The translations under genes and the position numbers were made by a program. Source: UBA5078 sp033721235 (GTDB lineage: Bacteria; Pseudomonadota; Gammaproteobacteria; Pseudomonadales; Pseudohongiellaceae). Taken from it: DNA of 64,000 nt. The notes under the pieces were generated by a model that saw nothing but the letters and a program-made list of their open reading frames with translations, did no database searches and had not been told where the DNA came from. Position 1 is the first letter of the stretch; each line of letters starts with the position of its first letter. Where the stretch lies: contig JAWWAY010000014.1 in assembly GCA_033721235.1 (NCBI GenBank), forward strand, positions 1 to 64,000, in the 5' to 3' direction. Positions 51,970 through 61,619 of the stretch are shown piece by piece.

Positions 51970-53073
51970 ATGACCAACAAGGCCAAAAAGGCGTCAATTG
52001 ACATTATTATCGTTAATTACCATAGCGCCGATGATACAGGGGCCGCTATAGCTGCTTTGTATCCTTGGCCTTATGGGAAGATAATTGTCGTCGATAATAG
52101 TGCCGATGGTGATGCTACAGCGAAGCTAGAAAAAGTATTAGAACAGTTTCCAAATACGCTCACTGTCATAGCACAAGAGAATCTAGGCTTTGCCAATGGC
52201 TGTAATTTAGCTTTCGATAGAAGCCAAAGCGAACATATTCTGCTGCTTAACCCAGATGCCAGCATCAGTACCGCTAGCATTATCAAGATGAGTCAAACCT
52301 TAAGCGCTCAGCCCAACGCAGCGGCCGTCACGCCTAATATTTTTTGGGACAAGGCAAAGAAATTCTTTTTACCCACAGCCCTGCCACCAACCCCTCTGGC
52401 ACAATGCAAATCGGCATTGGCTTTTAGGTTCCCAACAATTGGGCGCTACTTAGGCCTGCGTTACTGTCGCCAACAAAGACGCATGCTGCGCAATAAGAAC
52501 GTGCTCAATGTCCCCTTTGTAACGGGAGCAATATTGCTTTTAAAAAGGGAAGCCATTAGCAAAGCGAAAGGTCTATTTGATCCGCGTTTCTTCATGTTCT
52601 ATGAGGACTCGGATCTGTCTTTGCGCCTACGTCACTGCGGTTTCAAACTATTGCTAGACACACAGGCCGAGGGCCAGCATTCCTATCGGCACAAGAGCTA
52701 TAAGCTACCAATGATGGAGCAGACGCGCGCCGCCTACTTCGACAAAAACTACCCGCGTTTAACAACGCTCGGCAATTGGCTAAAAAGGCAAAAATTGGTA
52801 CCGAGAGTGGCGCCATGGGAGGACTGGAAGAGTTTGGCCACTGCGCCAGTCGCATCACTTGAGCAGCTAGCAGAGGAGCTTGGCGAGGCACCCAGAATCG
52901 TCGCACTAAGTCCGTCACCGGCCATGGTTCCTTCTCTCATTAGTGTGAATGAGCACGGCACACTTTTAGACGAGAAGGACTGGGAATGCCTAGAGCCGGG
53001 CAGGTATATGGCGTATGTGCGTTTGAAGAAACAACACCAAGGCGCTTTTTGGCTCACTATAAACAAGGCGTAG
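51970..53073 (+). CDS. GT2 family glycosyltransferase (rhamnosyltransferase-like) with C-terminal extension
   Basis: A 367-residue protein. The ATG at 51970 follows GAGGAG; an earlier frame overlaps the upstream gene. Residues 8-240 are a GT2 domain: IDIIIVNYHSADDTGAAIAA, IIVVDNSADG, AQENLGFANGCNLAF, LLLNPDA (DxD-like), FDPRFFMFYEDSDLSLRLRH. This is the WcaA/RfbF-type rhamnosyltransferase group. Residues about 290-367 are an added domain without known motif. It closes the Wzm/Wzt operon and would extend or cap the exported chain. Confidence 0.9.
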   Translation: MTNKAKKASIDIIIVNYHSADDTGAAIAALYPWPYGKIIVVDNSADGDATAKLEKVLEQFPNTLTVIAQENLGFANGCNLAFDRSQSEHILLLNPDASISTASIIKMSQTLSAQPNAAAVTPNIFWDKAKKFFLPTALPPTPLAQCKSALAFRFPTIGRYLGLRYCRQQRRMLRNKNVLNVPFVTGAILLLKREAISKAKGLFDPRFFMFYEDSDLSLRLRHCGFKLLLDTQAEGQHSYRHKSYKLPMMEQTRAAYFDKNYPRLTTLGNWLKRQKLVPRVAPWEDWKSLATAPVASLEQLAEELGEAPRIVALSPSPAMVPSLISVNEHGTLLDEKDWECLEPGRYMAYVRLKKQHQGAFWLTINKA

Positions 53074-53182
53074 AAGCAAAATACTCAGGCTATTTTGTGC
53101 ATTGCGCTATTTGTGAGATATGATCCTTATCCACATAAACGCGAACCATAATATAGATTAGAAAAACATAAGGTCATCGGGG

Positions 53183-54862
53183 ATGGACATGCATAAACTA
53201 CTACGACTCACGGCCCTTTCTATTGCCATTGCAAGCGCCCACGGGGCATCTTGGGCACAAGATAGCAGCGAGGAGGCTCTGGCCATACTCGTACCCGGCG
53301 GAGGCAGCTATAGCAGACCCTCTAGTATCAACTCAGAGCTCGCACAGCAGTTCTTTGATCAAGGCTTACGCATGGCGTGGAGCTTTTACTTTCCCGAATC
53401 AATCGCCTCTTACCAAGAGGCCTCGCGCTTAGACCCCGACAACCCCATGCCCTATTTTGGCCTCGCCCATGCTGCTGGACCTAACCCCAATAGCCGCTAC
53501 GCTCGCCTGCCGGACGACCCTCAGGGAGCTGGCTTGGCGGCAATCAGGAAAGCGCTTTCACTAGCCGGCAACGGCAGCGCCATTGAACAAGACATGATCA
53601 ATGCGCTATTCGTTCTCTACAATAAAGATGCCATCCCTGACCAACGCGAGCGCGACTTCGCCTATTTAGATGCTATGCGTGCACTACATGCTAAATACCC
53701 AAATGATGCTGACATCGCGACCATGTTTGCCGAAGGCTATATGAATACAACCCGGTGGGACTATTGGAATGCCGACGGCAGCCCCAAACCGGGCACCGCA
53801 GAGGCCCAGGCTGCACTAGAGGCGGCAATGCGAGTGGAACATGATCATCCGGGCGCTAACCACTTGTATATTCATTTGATGGAAGCCTCGTCACAGCCAG
53901 AATTGGCTATGGCTGCGGCGCAGAAGCTGGAGTCTACCGTGCCTATCTCTGGGCATATGGTCCATATGCCCGGTCATATCTATCTGCGCGTTGGCGAGTA
54001 TGAGAAGGCTATCGATATTAACGAGCGCTCCCAAATAGTCGATCAGCAATTCGCCGAGATCTGGGGCAATAATAACTTCCCTAATATAGGCACTTATGGC
54101 CTTTCCCATAAGTCCCATGCTCCTCACGCCTTAGACTTTGTTCGCTACGCTAATATGTTGCAGGGCAATTATGCTGAAGCATATGCCGCTGCCAAACGAG
54201 GTGCCGACAGTGTGGGCGTTGCTGTCGAGGCCGTCAATCGAGGCCAGAAACGCGTGGTCAATTGGTGGCTAACGGACAAAATTTTTGGCAAATGGGACAA
54301 TATCCTGTCTGCGGAGCAAAGCCACTCTGGCACACCCTATCTGGATGGCATGTGGAGCTATGTGCGCGGCAGCGCCCTGATCGCAAGCGGCAATCTAGAG
54401 CAGGCACAGAACGAGTTAGATAATTTGCGCGCACAAGCCGCTGACCCGGCAGTCGATGCGGCAGGTGTTGGCCCAACTCCCGCCTCTCACATCCTAACGT
54501 TAGCAGGCAATGCGCTTGAGGGTGAACTCAAGGAGGCACAAGGCGATTTGATGGGTGCCATCGCCGCCTACTCACGCGCGGTTGAACTACAAGATGCGAA
54601 TAACTACACCGAGCCACCAGACTGGTCTCAGTCCATTCGCTTATACCTGGGCGCAGCACTATTAGCGGCGGGCGAGCCCGAGAGAGCGGAATCCGTCTAT
54701 CGACAAGAGTTAGAGTGGAGCCAACAAAACGGCTGGGCGAGTTTTGGGCTTTATCAAGCACTAGAGGCTCAAGACAGGCAGCACGAGGCTGAGATCGCTA
54801 AACGGCAATTCGAGTCCTACTGGCGCAATGCGGATGTTAGCCTCTCGCGCTCTAGGCTCTAA
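53183..54862 (+). CDS. Exported TPR-repeat protein with conserved His motifs
   Basis: A 559-residue protein with a signal peptide (IAIASAHGASWA/QD). Several helix pairs and TPR-like units occur throughout (YFPESIASYQEASRLDPDNP, VGEYEKAIDINERS, DLMGAIAAYSRAVELQDANN). Two His-rich pieces (HPGANHLYIHLMEAS and SGHMVHMPGHIYLRVG) are typical of a large family of uncharacterised TPR proteins of this length. No catalytic role can be assigned. Unlike the operon before it, the gap of 109 nt suggests its own promoter. Confidence 0.82.
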   Translation: MDMHKLLRLTALSIAIASAHGASWAQDSSEEALAILVPGGGSYSRPSSINSELAQQFFDQGLRMAWSFYFPESIASYQEASRLDPDNPMPYFGLAHAAGPNPNSRYARLPDDPQGAGLAAIRKALSLAGNGSAIEQDMINALFVLYNKDAIPDQRERDFAYLDAMRALHAKYPNDADIATMFAEGYMNTTRWDYWNADGSPKPGTAEAQAALEAAMRVEHDHPGANHLYIHLMEASSQPELAMAAAQKLESTVPISGHMVHMPGHIYLRVGEYEKAIDINERSQIVDQQFAEIWGNNNFPNIGTYGLSHKSHAPHALDFVRYANMLQGNYAEAYAAAKRGADSVGVAVEAVNRGQKRVVNWWLTDKIFGKWDNILSAEQSHSGTPYLDGMWSYVRGSALIASGNLEQAQNELDNLRAQAADPAVDAAGVGPTPASHILTLAGNALEGELKEAQGDLMGAIAAYSRAVELQDANNYTEPPDWSQSIRLYLGAALLAAGEPERAESVYRQELEWSQQNGWASFGLYQALEAQDRQHEAEIAKRQFESYWRNADVSLSRSRL

Positions 54863-54906
54863 GTCAGTTTTAGCCTAGGGGCCTACAGCTGCTTCTAGGC
54901 AATACT

Positions 54907-55743
54907 ATGGCAGCTAAGCCTATGGCCGACCCCTCAAGCGTTGAGCAATACTATAACGCCAATACTCGTCACTTCCTGCGACTCGGAGGCAGTGGCGATG
55001 TGGCAGCGATTCACAGAGCCATTTGGGCGCCAGGCGTGAATACAAAGGCCCAGGCCTTTGCTTTTCTCAATGAACTGATTGCCAAAGAATTAGACCCATA
55101 CGCCAATTCTCAATTCCGTCTACTCGATCTGGGCTGTGGTGTTGGCGGCACGGCTAGCTATCTCAATAGGCGCTTGGGTATATCGGTGACAGGGGTAAGC
55201 AATAGCACAGAGCAAGTTCAATTGGCGCAGCAGCGAGCCAAATCTCTGGGGCTTAAGGAATATACCCAGTTTCTATATGCAGACTTCGCACACATGCCCG
55301 ATATGGGAGTGTTCGATGCCGCCTGTGCTATTGAGTCTTTCGTGCACTGCCAATGCCCGAGCGCTTTCTTTGCGATGGCGCACAAACAGATAAGAGCCAC
55401 AGGCAAGCTCATCATCTGTGACGACTTTTTGGGAACAACACCTAGCAGACACGCGGAGGCGGTGCGCAGACAATTTACTCGTGGCTGGCATATCAATCAG
55501 CTCATCAGTGTCGAAGAGCTTGAGGCGATTACCGATAAGGAAGGCTTCGACCTCATTCACCGCCACACACTGTCCCCATACATACGCCATTTTCCTAGCC
55601 CCCTCCTATGGACGCTTAATTTAATCACCAAACTACCGCTTCCTTGGCCCTATTGGCAGAATCTATCTGGGGGTAGCGCCTTGCAGCGATGCCTAAAGAA
55701 CGGTTGGACCCAATACCATGCATTAGTGTTAAAACGCCGCTAG
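54907..55743 (+). CDS. Class I SAM-dependent methyltransferase
   Basis: A 278-residue cytosolic protein. Motif I is LLDLGCGVGGTASYL (around residue 75-90), followed by VTGVSNSTEQVQLAQQRAKS and FLYADFAHMPDMGVFDAACAIESFVHC. The N-terminus (SVEQYYNANTRHFLRLGGSG) and fold resemble sarcosine/dimethylglycine or cyclopropane/tocopherol-type small-molecule methyltransferases. The His-rich second half (YIRHFPSPLLWTLN) could help bind an acceptor. The acceptor is unknown; a gap of 44 nt from the TPR gene allows co-transcription. Confidence 0.88.
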   Translation: MAAKPMADPSSVEQYYNANTRHFLRLGGSGDVAAIHRAIWAPGVNTKAQAFAFLNELIAKELDPYANSQFRLLDLGCGVGGTASYLNRRLGISVTGVSNSTEQVQLAQQRAKSLGLKEYTQFLYADFAHMPDMGVFDAACAIESFVHCQCPSAFFAMAHKQIRATGKLIICDDFLGTTPSRHAEAVRRQFTRGWHINQLISVEELEAITDKEGFDLIHRHTLSPYIRHFPSPLLWTLNLITKLPLPWPYWQNLSGGSALQRCLKNGWTQYHALVLKRR

Positions 55744-55759
55744 AGCCCTTATAACTCCT

Positions 55760-55780
55760 AACGTTAATAAAAAACGTTAA
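55760..55780. promoter_or_regulatory. Tandem AACGTTAA repeats upstream of a TonB receptor gene
   Basis: AACGTTAA occurs at 55760-55767 and again at 55773-55780, a 13-bp period, 113-133 nt before the receptor ATG, with ACCGTTAT following. It is a possible operator for an unidentified regulator. No Fur-like 19-mer was recognised. Confidence 0.3.
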
Positions 55781-55893
55781 CCGTTATCTAACCCCATCAA
55801 GCTTGACCCTTCCCACACACTCTCATTGAATGCCCCCCACTCAACTAGCAGCCTAAGAGCTTTGTAAATTTTACGCTCATACTTGGAGCCAAT

Positions 55894-57987
55894 ATGTCAT
55901 TCATTGAAAAGCGGCTAGCACTCGCGCTAGGCCTTTCCTTACTACCTTCAACATTCGTTTTCGCAGCAGATGCCTCAGCCGAGATTCAGGAAATTCAAAT
56001 TCTAGGACGCAAGCTCAACCTCGTCGGGCAGGCATCATCAGCATCAGAGGGGGTGGTTTCTCAAGAGGAAATATCGCTTCGCCCACTACTTAGAACGGGA
56101 GAGGTATTAGAGACAGTGCCCGGTTTAGTCGCCACTCAGCACAGCGGGCCAGGCAAGGCTAATCAATATTTTCTACGGGGCTTTAACCTGGACCACGGCA
56201 ACGACTTCGCCACGTTTATGGACGGTATGCCGGTCAACATGCGCACCCACGGCCACGGACAAGGCTATACGGACTTAAACTTCATCATTCCAGAGCTCAT
56301 CGGGCAAATCGTTTATCAAAAAGGCTCTTATTATCCGGGCACGGGCGATTTTTCGGGTACCGGCTCGGCGCACATGTCGATGACAGAGCGCCTCAACGGT
56401 CACAATATCCGTTTCGGGTCAGATTTAGGGCAGGAAGGATGGAATCGCCTGCTTGCCTACGGGCAGTTCGAAGAGGGCGCCCTAGACGGACTCCTATACG
56501 GTTTCGAGAGCGAAACGACGGATGGTCACTGGGACGATATAGACACGGACCTCAAGCGCCGTAATGTGTGGCTAAAGCAGCGCTGGGGCGGTGCTCGCAA
56601 TAATTTCGCCCTTACTTTTATGGGCTATGACAACTCCTGGAACTCGGCTGATCAGATACCCCAACGTGCGGTCGATCAAGGCATTATTAGCGAGCACGGT
56701 TCAATTGATACAACGGCTGGAGGAGAATCGAGTCGCTATAGCCTGATGGGGAATTGGTATTTGGATACCGATAAGGGGCAACTGAATGCTAGCGCCTTTA
56801 TTATCGATTACGATCTGAATTTGTGGGCCAATTTCACCTACTTCACCGATCCGGCTGGCGATCAGCATCGCCAATTGGACAGCCGAAAGATCTACGGCTG
56901 GGACGTGACTTGGGAACAAGACGATCTATGGGGCAATATCCCCGTTCAAAACACTTTTGGCTCGCAAATGCGCTTTGATGACATTAGTAAGGTCGGCATC
57001 CACAAGACAAGGGAACGCGTGAAGACGGGAGTTTTTCGTGTCGATGCTGTCGAGGAGTGGAGCACCGGTGTGTACTGGCTGTCTGAACAACATTGGACTG
57101 ACAAGCTGCGCACCACTATCGGGACACGCTACGACTACTTCGACTTCGCTGTCGACCCAATAGACGCCGAATATACTCCTTCACTGGCGCTGAACGGCGG
57201 TAGTGCGGATGACAGCATCGTCACCTCTTCGCTTAGCCTTAGCTACGCATTTAATGATGAGATTGAAGCCTATGCCAGTATTGGACAGGGTTTTCATAGT
57301 AATGACGCCCGCGGCACCACAATCCAAGTAGACCCCACCACCGGTGATCCGGTGGATCGCGTCGACTCTCTCGTGGACACACTCGGTTACGAGTTTGGCT
57401 TGCGTACTTTTCTTGCGGACAAACTCAATGCATCTATTGCCTTATGGGCTTTGGATATCGACTCCGAACTGGTGTTTGTCGGTGACAATGGCGCGACGGA
57501 AGACACTGGCGTAGGCAGCGAGCGAAAAGGAGTGGAAGTAACCGCTTACTATTATTTTAACGACATCTTCACTTTCGATTTCGAATACGCTTGGTCCGAT
57601 GCCAGATTCGAAGAAGAGGTAGATGGCTCCTACGACGTTCCGGGCGCACTGGGCGACGTATTTAGCGCGGGTGTGAATGCCCAACTAAGCGATAGCTTCT
57701 ACGCCAATCTGCGCCTACGCCACTTCGGCGAGTATGCGCTGGACGGTGGCTATACGGCAGACTCCAGCACTATCGCAAACCTGCGTCTATCTTGGGAAGC
57801 CGCAGAAAACTTAAGACTGAGCCTGGACGTACTTAACCTCTTCGACTCTAACGATAGAGACATCCAGTACGTATATGAGTCGCGTCTTGAGAGCGAGTTA
57901 CTAGCAGGAGCTGATCCTGTCGAGGATGTACACTTCCACATATTCGAACCCCGTAACTTCCGCCTTCAGATTGACTACCGATTCTAG
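55894..57987 (+). CDS. TonB-dependent outer-membrane receptor with His-rich plug motif
   Basis: A 697-residue receptor with a signal peptide (ends VFA/AD), TonB-box-like EIQEIQILGRKLN, and plug sequence from about 50 to 165 that carries the distinctive GPGKANQYFLRGFNLDHGND and MRTHGHGQGYTDLNF, both well known in a conserved receptor group. The barrel ends in NFRLQIDYRF. The HGHG loop might hold a metal, but there is no proof. It is followed by a perfect hairpin and a cytochrome b561 gene, raising the possibility of a metal-import-and-reduction pair. Confidence 0.9.
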   Translation: MSFIEKRLALALGLSLLPSTFVFAADASAEIQEIQILGRKLNLVGQASSASEGVVSQEEISLRPLLRTGEVLETVPGLVATQHSGPGKANQYFLRGFNLDHGNDFATFMDGMPVNMRTHGHGQGYTDLNFIIPELIGQIVYQKGSYYPGTGDFSGTGSAHMSMTERLNGHNIRFGSDLGQEGWNRLLAYGQFEEGALDGLLYGFESETTDGHWDDIDTDLKRRNVWLKQRWGGARNNFALTFMGYDNSWNSADQIPQRAVDQGIISEHGSIDTTAGGESSRYSLMGNWYLDTDKGQLNASAFIIDYDLNLWANFTYFTDPAGDQHRQLDSRKIYGWDVTWEQDDLWGNIPVQNTFGSQMRFDDISKVGIHKTRERVKTGVFRVDAVEEWSTGVYWLSEQHWTDKLRTTIGTRYDYFDFAVDPIDAEYTPSLALNGGSADDSIVTSSLSLSYAFNDEIEAYASIGQGFHSNDARGTTIQVDPTTGDPVDRVDSLVDTLGYEFGLRTFLADKLNASIALWALDIDSELVFVGDNGATEDTGVGSERKGVEVTAYYYFNDIFTFDFEYAWSDARFEEEVDGSYDVPGALGDVFSAGVNAQLSDSFYANLRLRHFGEYALDGGYTADSSTIANLRLSWEAAENLRLSLDVLNLFDSNDRDIQYVYESRLESELLAGADPVEDVHFHIFEPRNFRLQIDYRF

Positions 57988-57993
57988 CCCCAA

Positions 57994-58026
57994 CCCTCTA
58001 TGAGCGCCTTAGATGCTCATAGAGGG
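57994..58026. terminator. Perfect 12-bp hairpin after the receptor gene
   Basis: CCCTCTATGAGC (57994-58005) and GCTCATAGAGGG (58015-58026) are exact complements around a 9-nt loop, 7 nt after the stop codon. There is no downstream U-run, so it may only partly terminate. Confidence 0.6.
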
Positions 58027-58107
58027 TAATGCTCTGCTGCCATAGCGGTATGCCATGTAAAGGTCTAAGATAGCCTGAGTGAACACAGCAACACTCTAGG
58101 AGGCAGT

Positions 58108-58668
58108 ATGAGCGGTAAGTCTACGATCCAGCGTTACCCCTTAGCATGGCGACTAATCCATTGGCTCAGTGCGGCGGCCATTGCTTCTTTGGCGGTCATT
58201 GGGATATGGATGGCAGAAAGAGCGGAGGCTGACCTTTTTGATTCGCTCACCGATACCCTATACGCCTGGCATAAAGGCATCGGTTTCTGCGTCCTAGCGC
58301 TGGCTATTGTGCGAGTCTTAATCAAGGTGAAGGCCACGGCGCCAGCATACCCCGCGTCCCTTCCCAAAAAAGCGCGCATTGCCGCCACTTCTTTGCACCA
58401 CCTGCTGTATGTCTTACTGTTCACAACGCCCTTACTTGGGTGGGCATCAGTCAGCGCATACCCCGCACTAGGCACAGTCGGCGGTCTTTCGCTCCCTGCC
58501 ATGCCGGGAATACCCGTGAACGAAGAATTAGCAGGGCAGTTATTTGAAGCACACGAGCTCAGCGCCTTTGCTCTCATAGCACTTGTCACTGGCCATATTG
58601 GCGCAGCGTTAGTTCACGGTCTCAAGCTCAAAGACGGCATTTTCTCGCGCATGTGGTTTGGCTCCTAG
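58108..58668 (+). CDS. Cytochrome b561 family inner-membrane protein
   Basis: A 186-residue protein with four hydrophobic helices (about 18-36, 52-70, 93-112, 150-170). Predicted heme ligands are His18 (LIHWLS), His55 (AWHKG), His97 or His98 (SLHHLLY), His149 and His163. The RYPLAWRLIHWLSAAAIASL start is typical of bacterial YodB/CybB-type cytochrome b561, which moves electrons between quinol and periplasmic acceptors. Located 120 nt after a TonB receptor; pairing is suggestive but not proven. Confidence 0.9.
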   Translation: MSGKSTIQRYPLAWRLIHWLSAAAIASLAVIGIWMAERAEADLFDSLTDTLYAWHKGIGFCVLALAIVRVLIKVKATAPAYPASLPKKARIAATSLHHLLYVLLFTTPLLGWASVSAYPALGTVGGLSLPAMPGIPVNEELAGQLFEAHELSAFALIALVTGHIGAALVHGLKLKDGIFSRMWFGS

Positions 58669-58675
58669 CAGCTCC

Positions 58676-59980
58676 TTACTCTCCCGCGGCTAAGTGATCG
58701 AACCGAAGCCCTACGGCCGTCCCAATACCGAAGCCCTTCCAGTAAGTGTGTCGCTGGGTCGGCACACCGTCGCGTACAGAGAAGTGAGCCTCATTCGCGA
58801 TGGGCAATAATTGTAGGTATTGCCGGCGCTCTTCCATTGATTTTAACTGCAAATCTACAAATGCCGTCACGAAATGCGCCAAAATATTATTCGAGCGCAC
58901 GCTGTCCCAAACTGGGTCGGCGTAATGGCTCGCTCCCTCTTTATTTTCCGAGTTCAAAATCTCATTTGGAAGCGGAAAGGGGGCAGCGACACTATGACTG
59001 CCGTTCTCGAATGTCAGCAGGTATCTATCGCTATTGATGGCTTGTTCAAACATTTCCTTGGCGCCATTTTGATAGCCTGCCGTTCTATCCATAGAGCCGA
59101 CCACGTATAAAGTCGGCGTCTCTACCAGGGCCACGCTTGCTGCATCGAGATATCCCGTATTCATTCCCCACGGAGCAATAGCTACCCCGGCCCGAATTCG
59201 AGAATCCAAAACGGACGAAAAATCCTTATTGGCTCGACTCCAGCGTTCCAGCAAACGATTTGGCGGAGACCGATCGTCATCAATCTTCTCGGGGTTATAG
59301 GCTGCCCCAAGATTATTCATTAAGCCGTAGCCTCCCATGGAAAAACCAACAACTGCCGTATTATTGGCATCAACCAGTCCATTCAAGAAGCTATTCTCAT
59401 CATGACTAAACCGAGCAATCTCATTTAACACGAATCGCTGATCGGGCGCGCGATTAAACAAAGTGCTCGCAAAGAGTTTTTGGTCTTGATAGGTGCTATC
59501 GGTATGGTCGATAGAGACCACCACATAGCCCTTTGTTGCGAGGTTTTCACCGAGATGACTCATCAGATGGCGATTCCCTGGATACCCATGCGACAGGATA
59601 ACAAGTGGGTAGGGGCTGGAGTCTTTAAGCGACTGCGCATCCCGGCATGCAATACCGCTAAGCACAGCGTCCGTAATGGCGACATTACGAGTTTCAGTTA
59701 TGTACGTGTTATTACAGACCGCCTCGCTTACTGACTGCGCTGGATACCATACCTCTACTCGTATGGGGCGATCGTAGTAAGCCGTATCTGCTCCCTCCTT
59801 AGTGTTCAGGACGTCCACCCGCCCCTTATCCAACAAGTCTAAGGTTCTGACACCAATGGCAAACTCGCCTCGATAGGCCAGCTCAGGCGCATCGGGCCTA
59901 ATAATATCGATTCGATTAGTTTGTGCAAACGCACTATTTGCAGTAGTCATAAGCAATAATAGTATCCATAGTGTTTTCAT
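58676..59980 (-). CDS. Exported alpha/beta hydrolase, PAF-acetylhydrolase / dienelactone-hydrolase-like
   Basis: A 434-residue secreted protein (signal ends AFA/QT). The fold holds HGYPGNRH at 131-138 as oxyanion loop and the nucleophile elbow VGFSMGGYG with Ser214. The C-terminal half (GSMDRTAGYQNGAKEMF, NGSHSVAAPF) carries the predicted Asp and His of the triad. It resembles the large periplasmic PAFAH_plasma-like hydrolases. It ends 8 nt from the convergent cytochrome b561 stop. The substrate is unknown. Confidence 0.85.
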   Translation of the reverse strand: MKTLWILLLLMTTANSAFAQTNRIDIIRPDAPELAYRGEFAIGVRTLDLLDKGRVDVLNTKEGADTAYYDRPIRVEVWYPAQSVSEAVCNNTYITETRNVAITDAVLSGIACRDAQSLKDSSPYPLVILSHGYPGNRHLMSHLGENLATKGYVVVSIDHTDSTYQDQKLFASTLFNRAPDQRFVLNEIARFSHDENSFLNGLVDANNTAVVGFSMGGYGLMNNLGAAYNPEKIDDDRSPPNRLLERWSRANKDFSSVLDSRIRAGVAIAPWGMNTGYLDAASVALVETPTLYVVGSMDRTAGYQNGAKEMFEQAINSDRYLLTFENGSHSVAAPFPLPNEILNSENKEGASHYADPVWDSVRSNNILAHFVTAFVDLQLKSMEERRQYLQLLPIANEAHFSVRDGVPTQRHTYWKGFGIGTAVGLRFDHLAAGE

Positions 59981-60232
59981 AATTCTCAGCCATCACCTGC
60001 GATTTCGAGTGAGTCTCGCCGCTATAATGGCAAGCTTCTTTGTGTCTGTATAGTCGCTACAACGATGCGGCTCTACGCTAATCCATCGTCTTAAAGTACT
60101 CGTCTGTCCGTATTCTCCCTTTTATCCCTATTAGCTTCGATGTTAAGCTGCGCCGCGGACCTGAGGCGCCAATGCTGTCGAGCCTTAAGGGCCCTTCCCT
60201 ATCTTGTGATCAATAAACGCAGGTTTACGCCC

Positions 60233-61594
60233 ATGAAAGACCTCACTCAAGGCTCCATTACCAAGACCATTATAGCCATGGCCACGCCAGTTGCCGCCGG
60301 CATGATGTTTCAAACCCTGTATTTGCTGGTAGACCTTTACTTCGTATCGGCTCTGGGCGATGCCGCGGTGGCGGGTGTGGGAGCGGGCGGAACTCTATTG
60401 TTTATCGTCATGGCGCTATCGCAAATACTAGGCGTTAGCGCCGTCGCAATGATATCGCAGGCCGTCGGGCGCAAAGACAAAGAGTCAGCAAACTTGGTAT
60501 TCAACCAATCCTTGGTAGTGGCGACTCTATTTTCAGTCGTCACTTTAATAGGCGGCTATAGTTTATCGGCAAGCTATCTTGGCACAATTTCTTCAGATGC
60601 AGAGACTGTAGAAAGTGGCGCCACGTTTCTTTACTGGTTTTTACCCGGACTCGCCTTACAGTTTCCCATGATGGCTATGGCATCATCTTTACGCGCGACA
60701 GGACTAGTGAAGCCGGGCATGGTCGTGCAAGTGCTAACGGTCGTCTTAAATACTATTCTAGCCCCCATTCTAATCGCAGGCTGGGGGCCTGGACCTGCTC
60801 TCGGCGTTATGGGGGCTGGCTTGGCTAGTTCTATCTCTGTCACGGTTGGCGTCTTGATGCTAATTTTCTATTTCATCAAGCTAGAAAAATACGTATCGTT
60901 CCAGAAACCACAATGGCGCCCGCAACTCAATATTTGGTTAAAGATGTTCAATATCGGCTTACCCGCTGGTGGAGAGATGTTAATACTGTTTACCTATTTC
61001 TCAGCGGTCTACTGGCTCATTCAAGATTTTGGCGCAGCAGCGCAAGCGGGCTTTAGTATCGGCGGCCGTATCATGCAATCTATCTTTATGCCGACGATGG
61101 CCATCGCCTTCGCGCTGGGCCCCATCGCCGGTCAAAACTTTGGTGCCCAACGATACGCTCGCGTAAGAGAGACAAGCAGTAAAGGTATTATGCTAAGCAG
61201 CATAGTCATGGCGATAGTCACGGTACTGATGCTATGGAAGTCGGACCTATTGATAGGCTTTTTCACTGACGAGGCTGAGGTAATCGAGATTGGTTCTGTT
61301 TTCTTGCAACTTATTTCTTTGAACTTTGTTGCTCAAGGAATTGTCTTCTCATGCTCGGGGATGTTTCAAGGGCTTGGTAATACACGCCCGGCACTACTAA
61401 GCTCGTGCATTAGAATGGCGGCTTTCTTACCACTGGCGGTATTCCTCAAGTATCAGGATGGATTCTCCATTAACCAGGTATGGTATGTGTCTATCTTCTC
61501 AGTCACCATCCAAGCATTGGTCAGCTATCTATTGCTACAGAGAGAGTTTAAGAGCAAGTTGCCACAAGAACCAGATTCGGTGCCGATGACCTAG
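60233..61594 (+). CDS. MATE family multidrug/Na+ antiporter
   Basis: A 453-residue inner-membrane transporter with twelve predicted helices. I start at ATG 60233 because the protein then begins MKDLTQGSITKTIIAMATPV, the standard MATE N-terminus (DLT-GSI---I---A-P); the frame before it has no homologous part. Repeating MATE marks occur in both halves (GVSAVAMISQAVGRKD, ALGPIAGQNFGAQRYARV). It would export cationic drugs or metabolites using sodium or protons. It is divergent from the hydrolase gene. Confidence 0.93.
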   Translation: MKDLTQGSITKTIIAMATPVAAGMMFQTLYLLVDLYFVSALGDAAVAGVGAGGTLLFIVMALSQILGVSAVAMISQAVGRKDKESANLVFNQSLVVATLFSVVTLIGGYSLSASYLGTISSDAETVESGATFLYWFLPGLALQFPMMAMASSLRATGLVKPGMVVQVLTVVLNTILAPILIAGWGPGPALGVMGAGLASSISVTVGVLMLIFYFIKLEKYVSFQKPQWRPQLNIWLKMFNIGLPAGGEMLILFTYFSAVYWLIQDFGAAAQAGFSIGGRIMQSIFMPTMAIAFALGPIAGQNFGAQRYARVRETSSKGIMLSSIVMAIVTVLMLWKSDLLIGFFTDEAEVIEIGSVFLQLISLNFVAQGIVFSCSGMFQGLGNTRPALLSSCIRMAAFLPLAVFLKYQDGFSINQVWYVSIFSVTIQALVSYLLLQREFKSKLPQEPDSVPMT

Positions 61595-61619
61595 TATGAG
61601 CTTGAGCGGTGCGACTAAT

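Noticed and set aside
58134..58589. 151-codon antisense frame across the cytochrome b561 gene
   Set aside because: The opposite strand has a clear cytochrome b561 with all expected His positions; the antisense frame has no domain.
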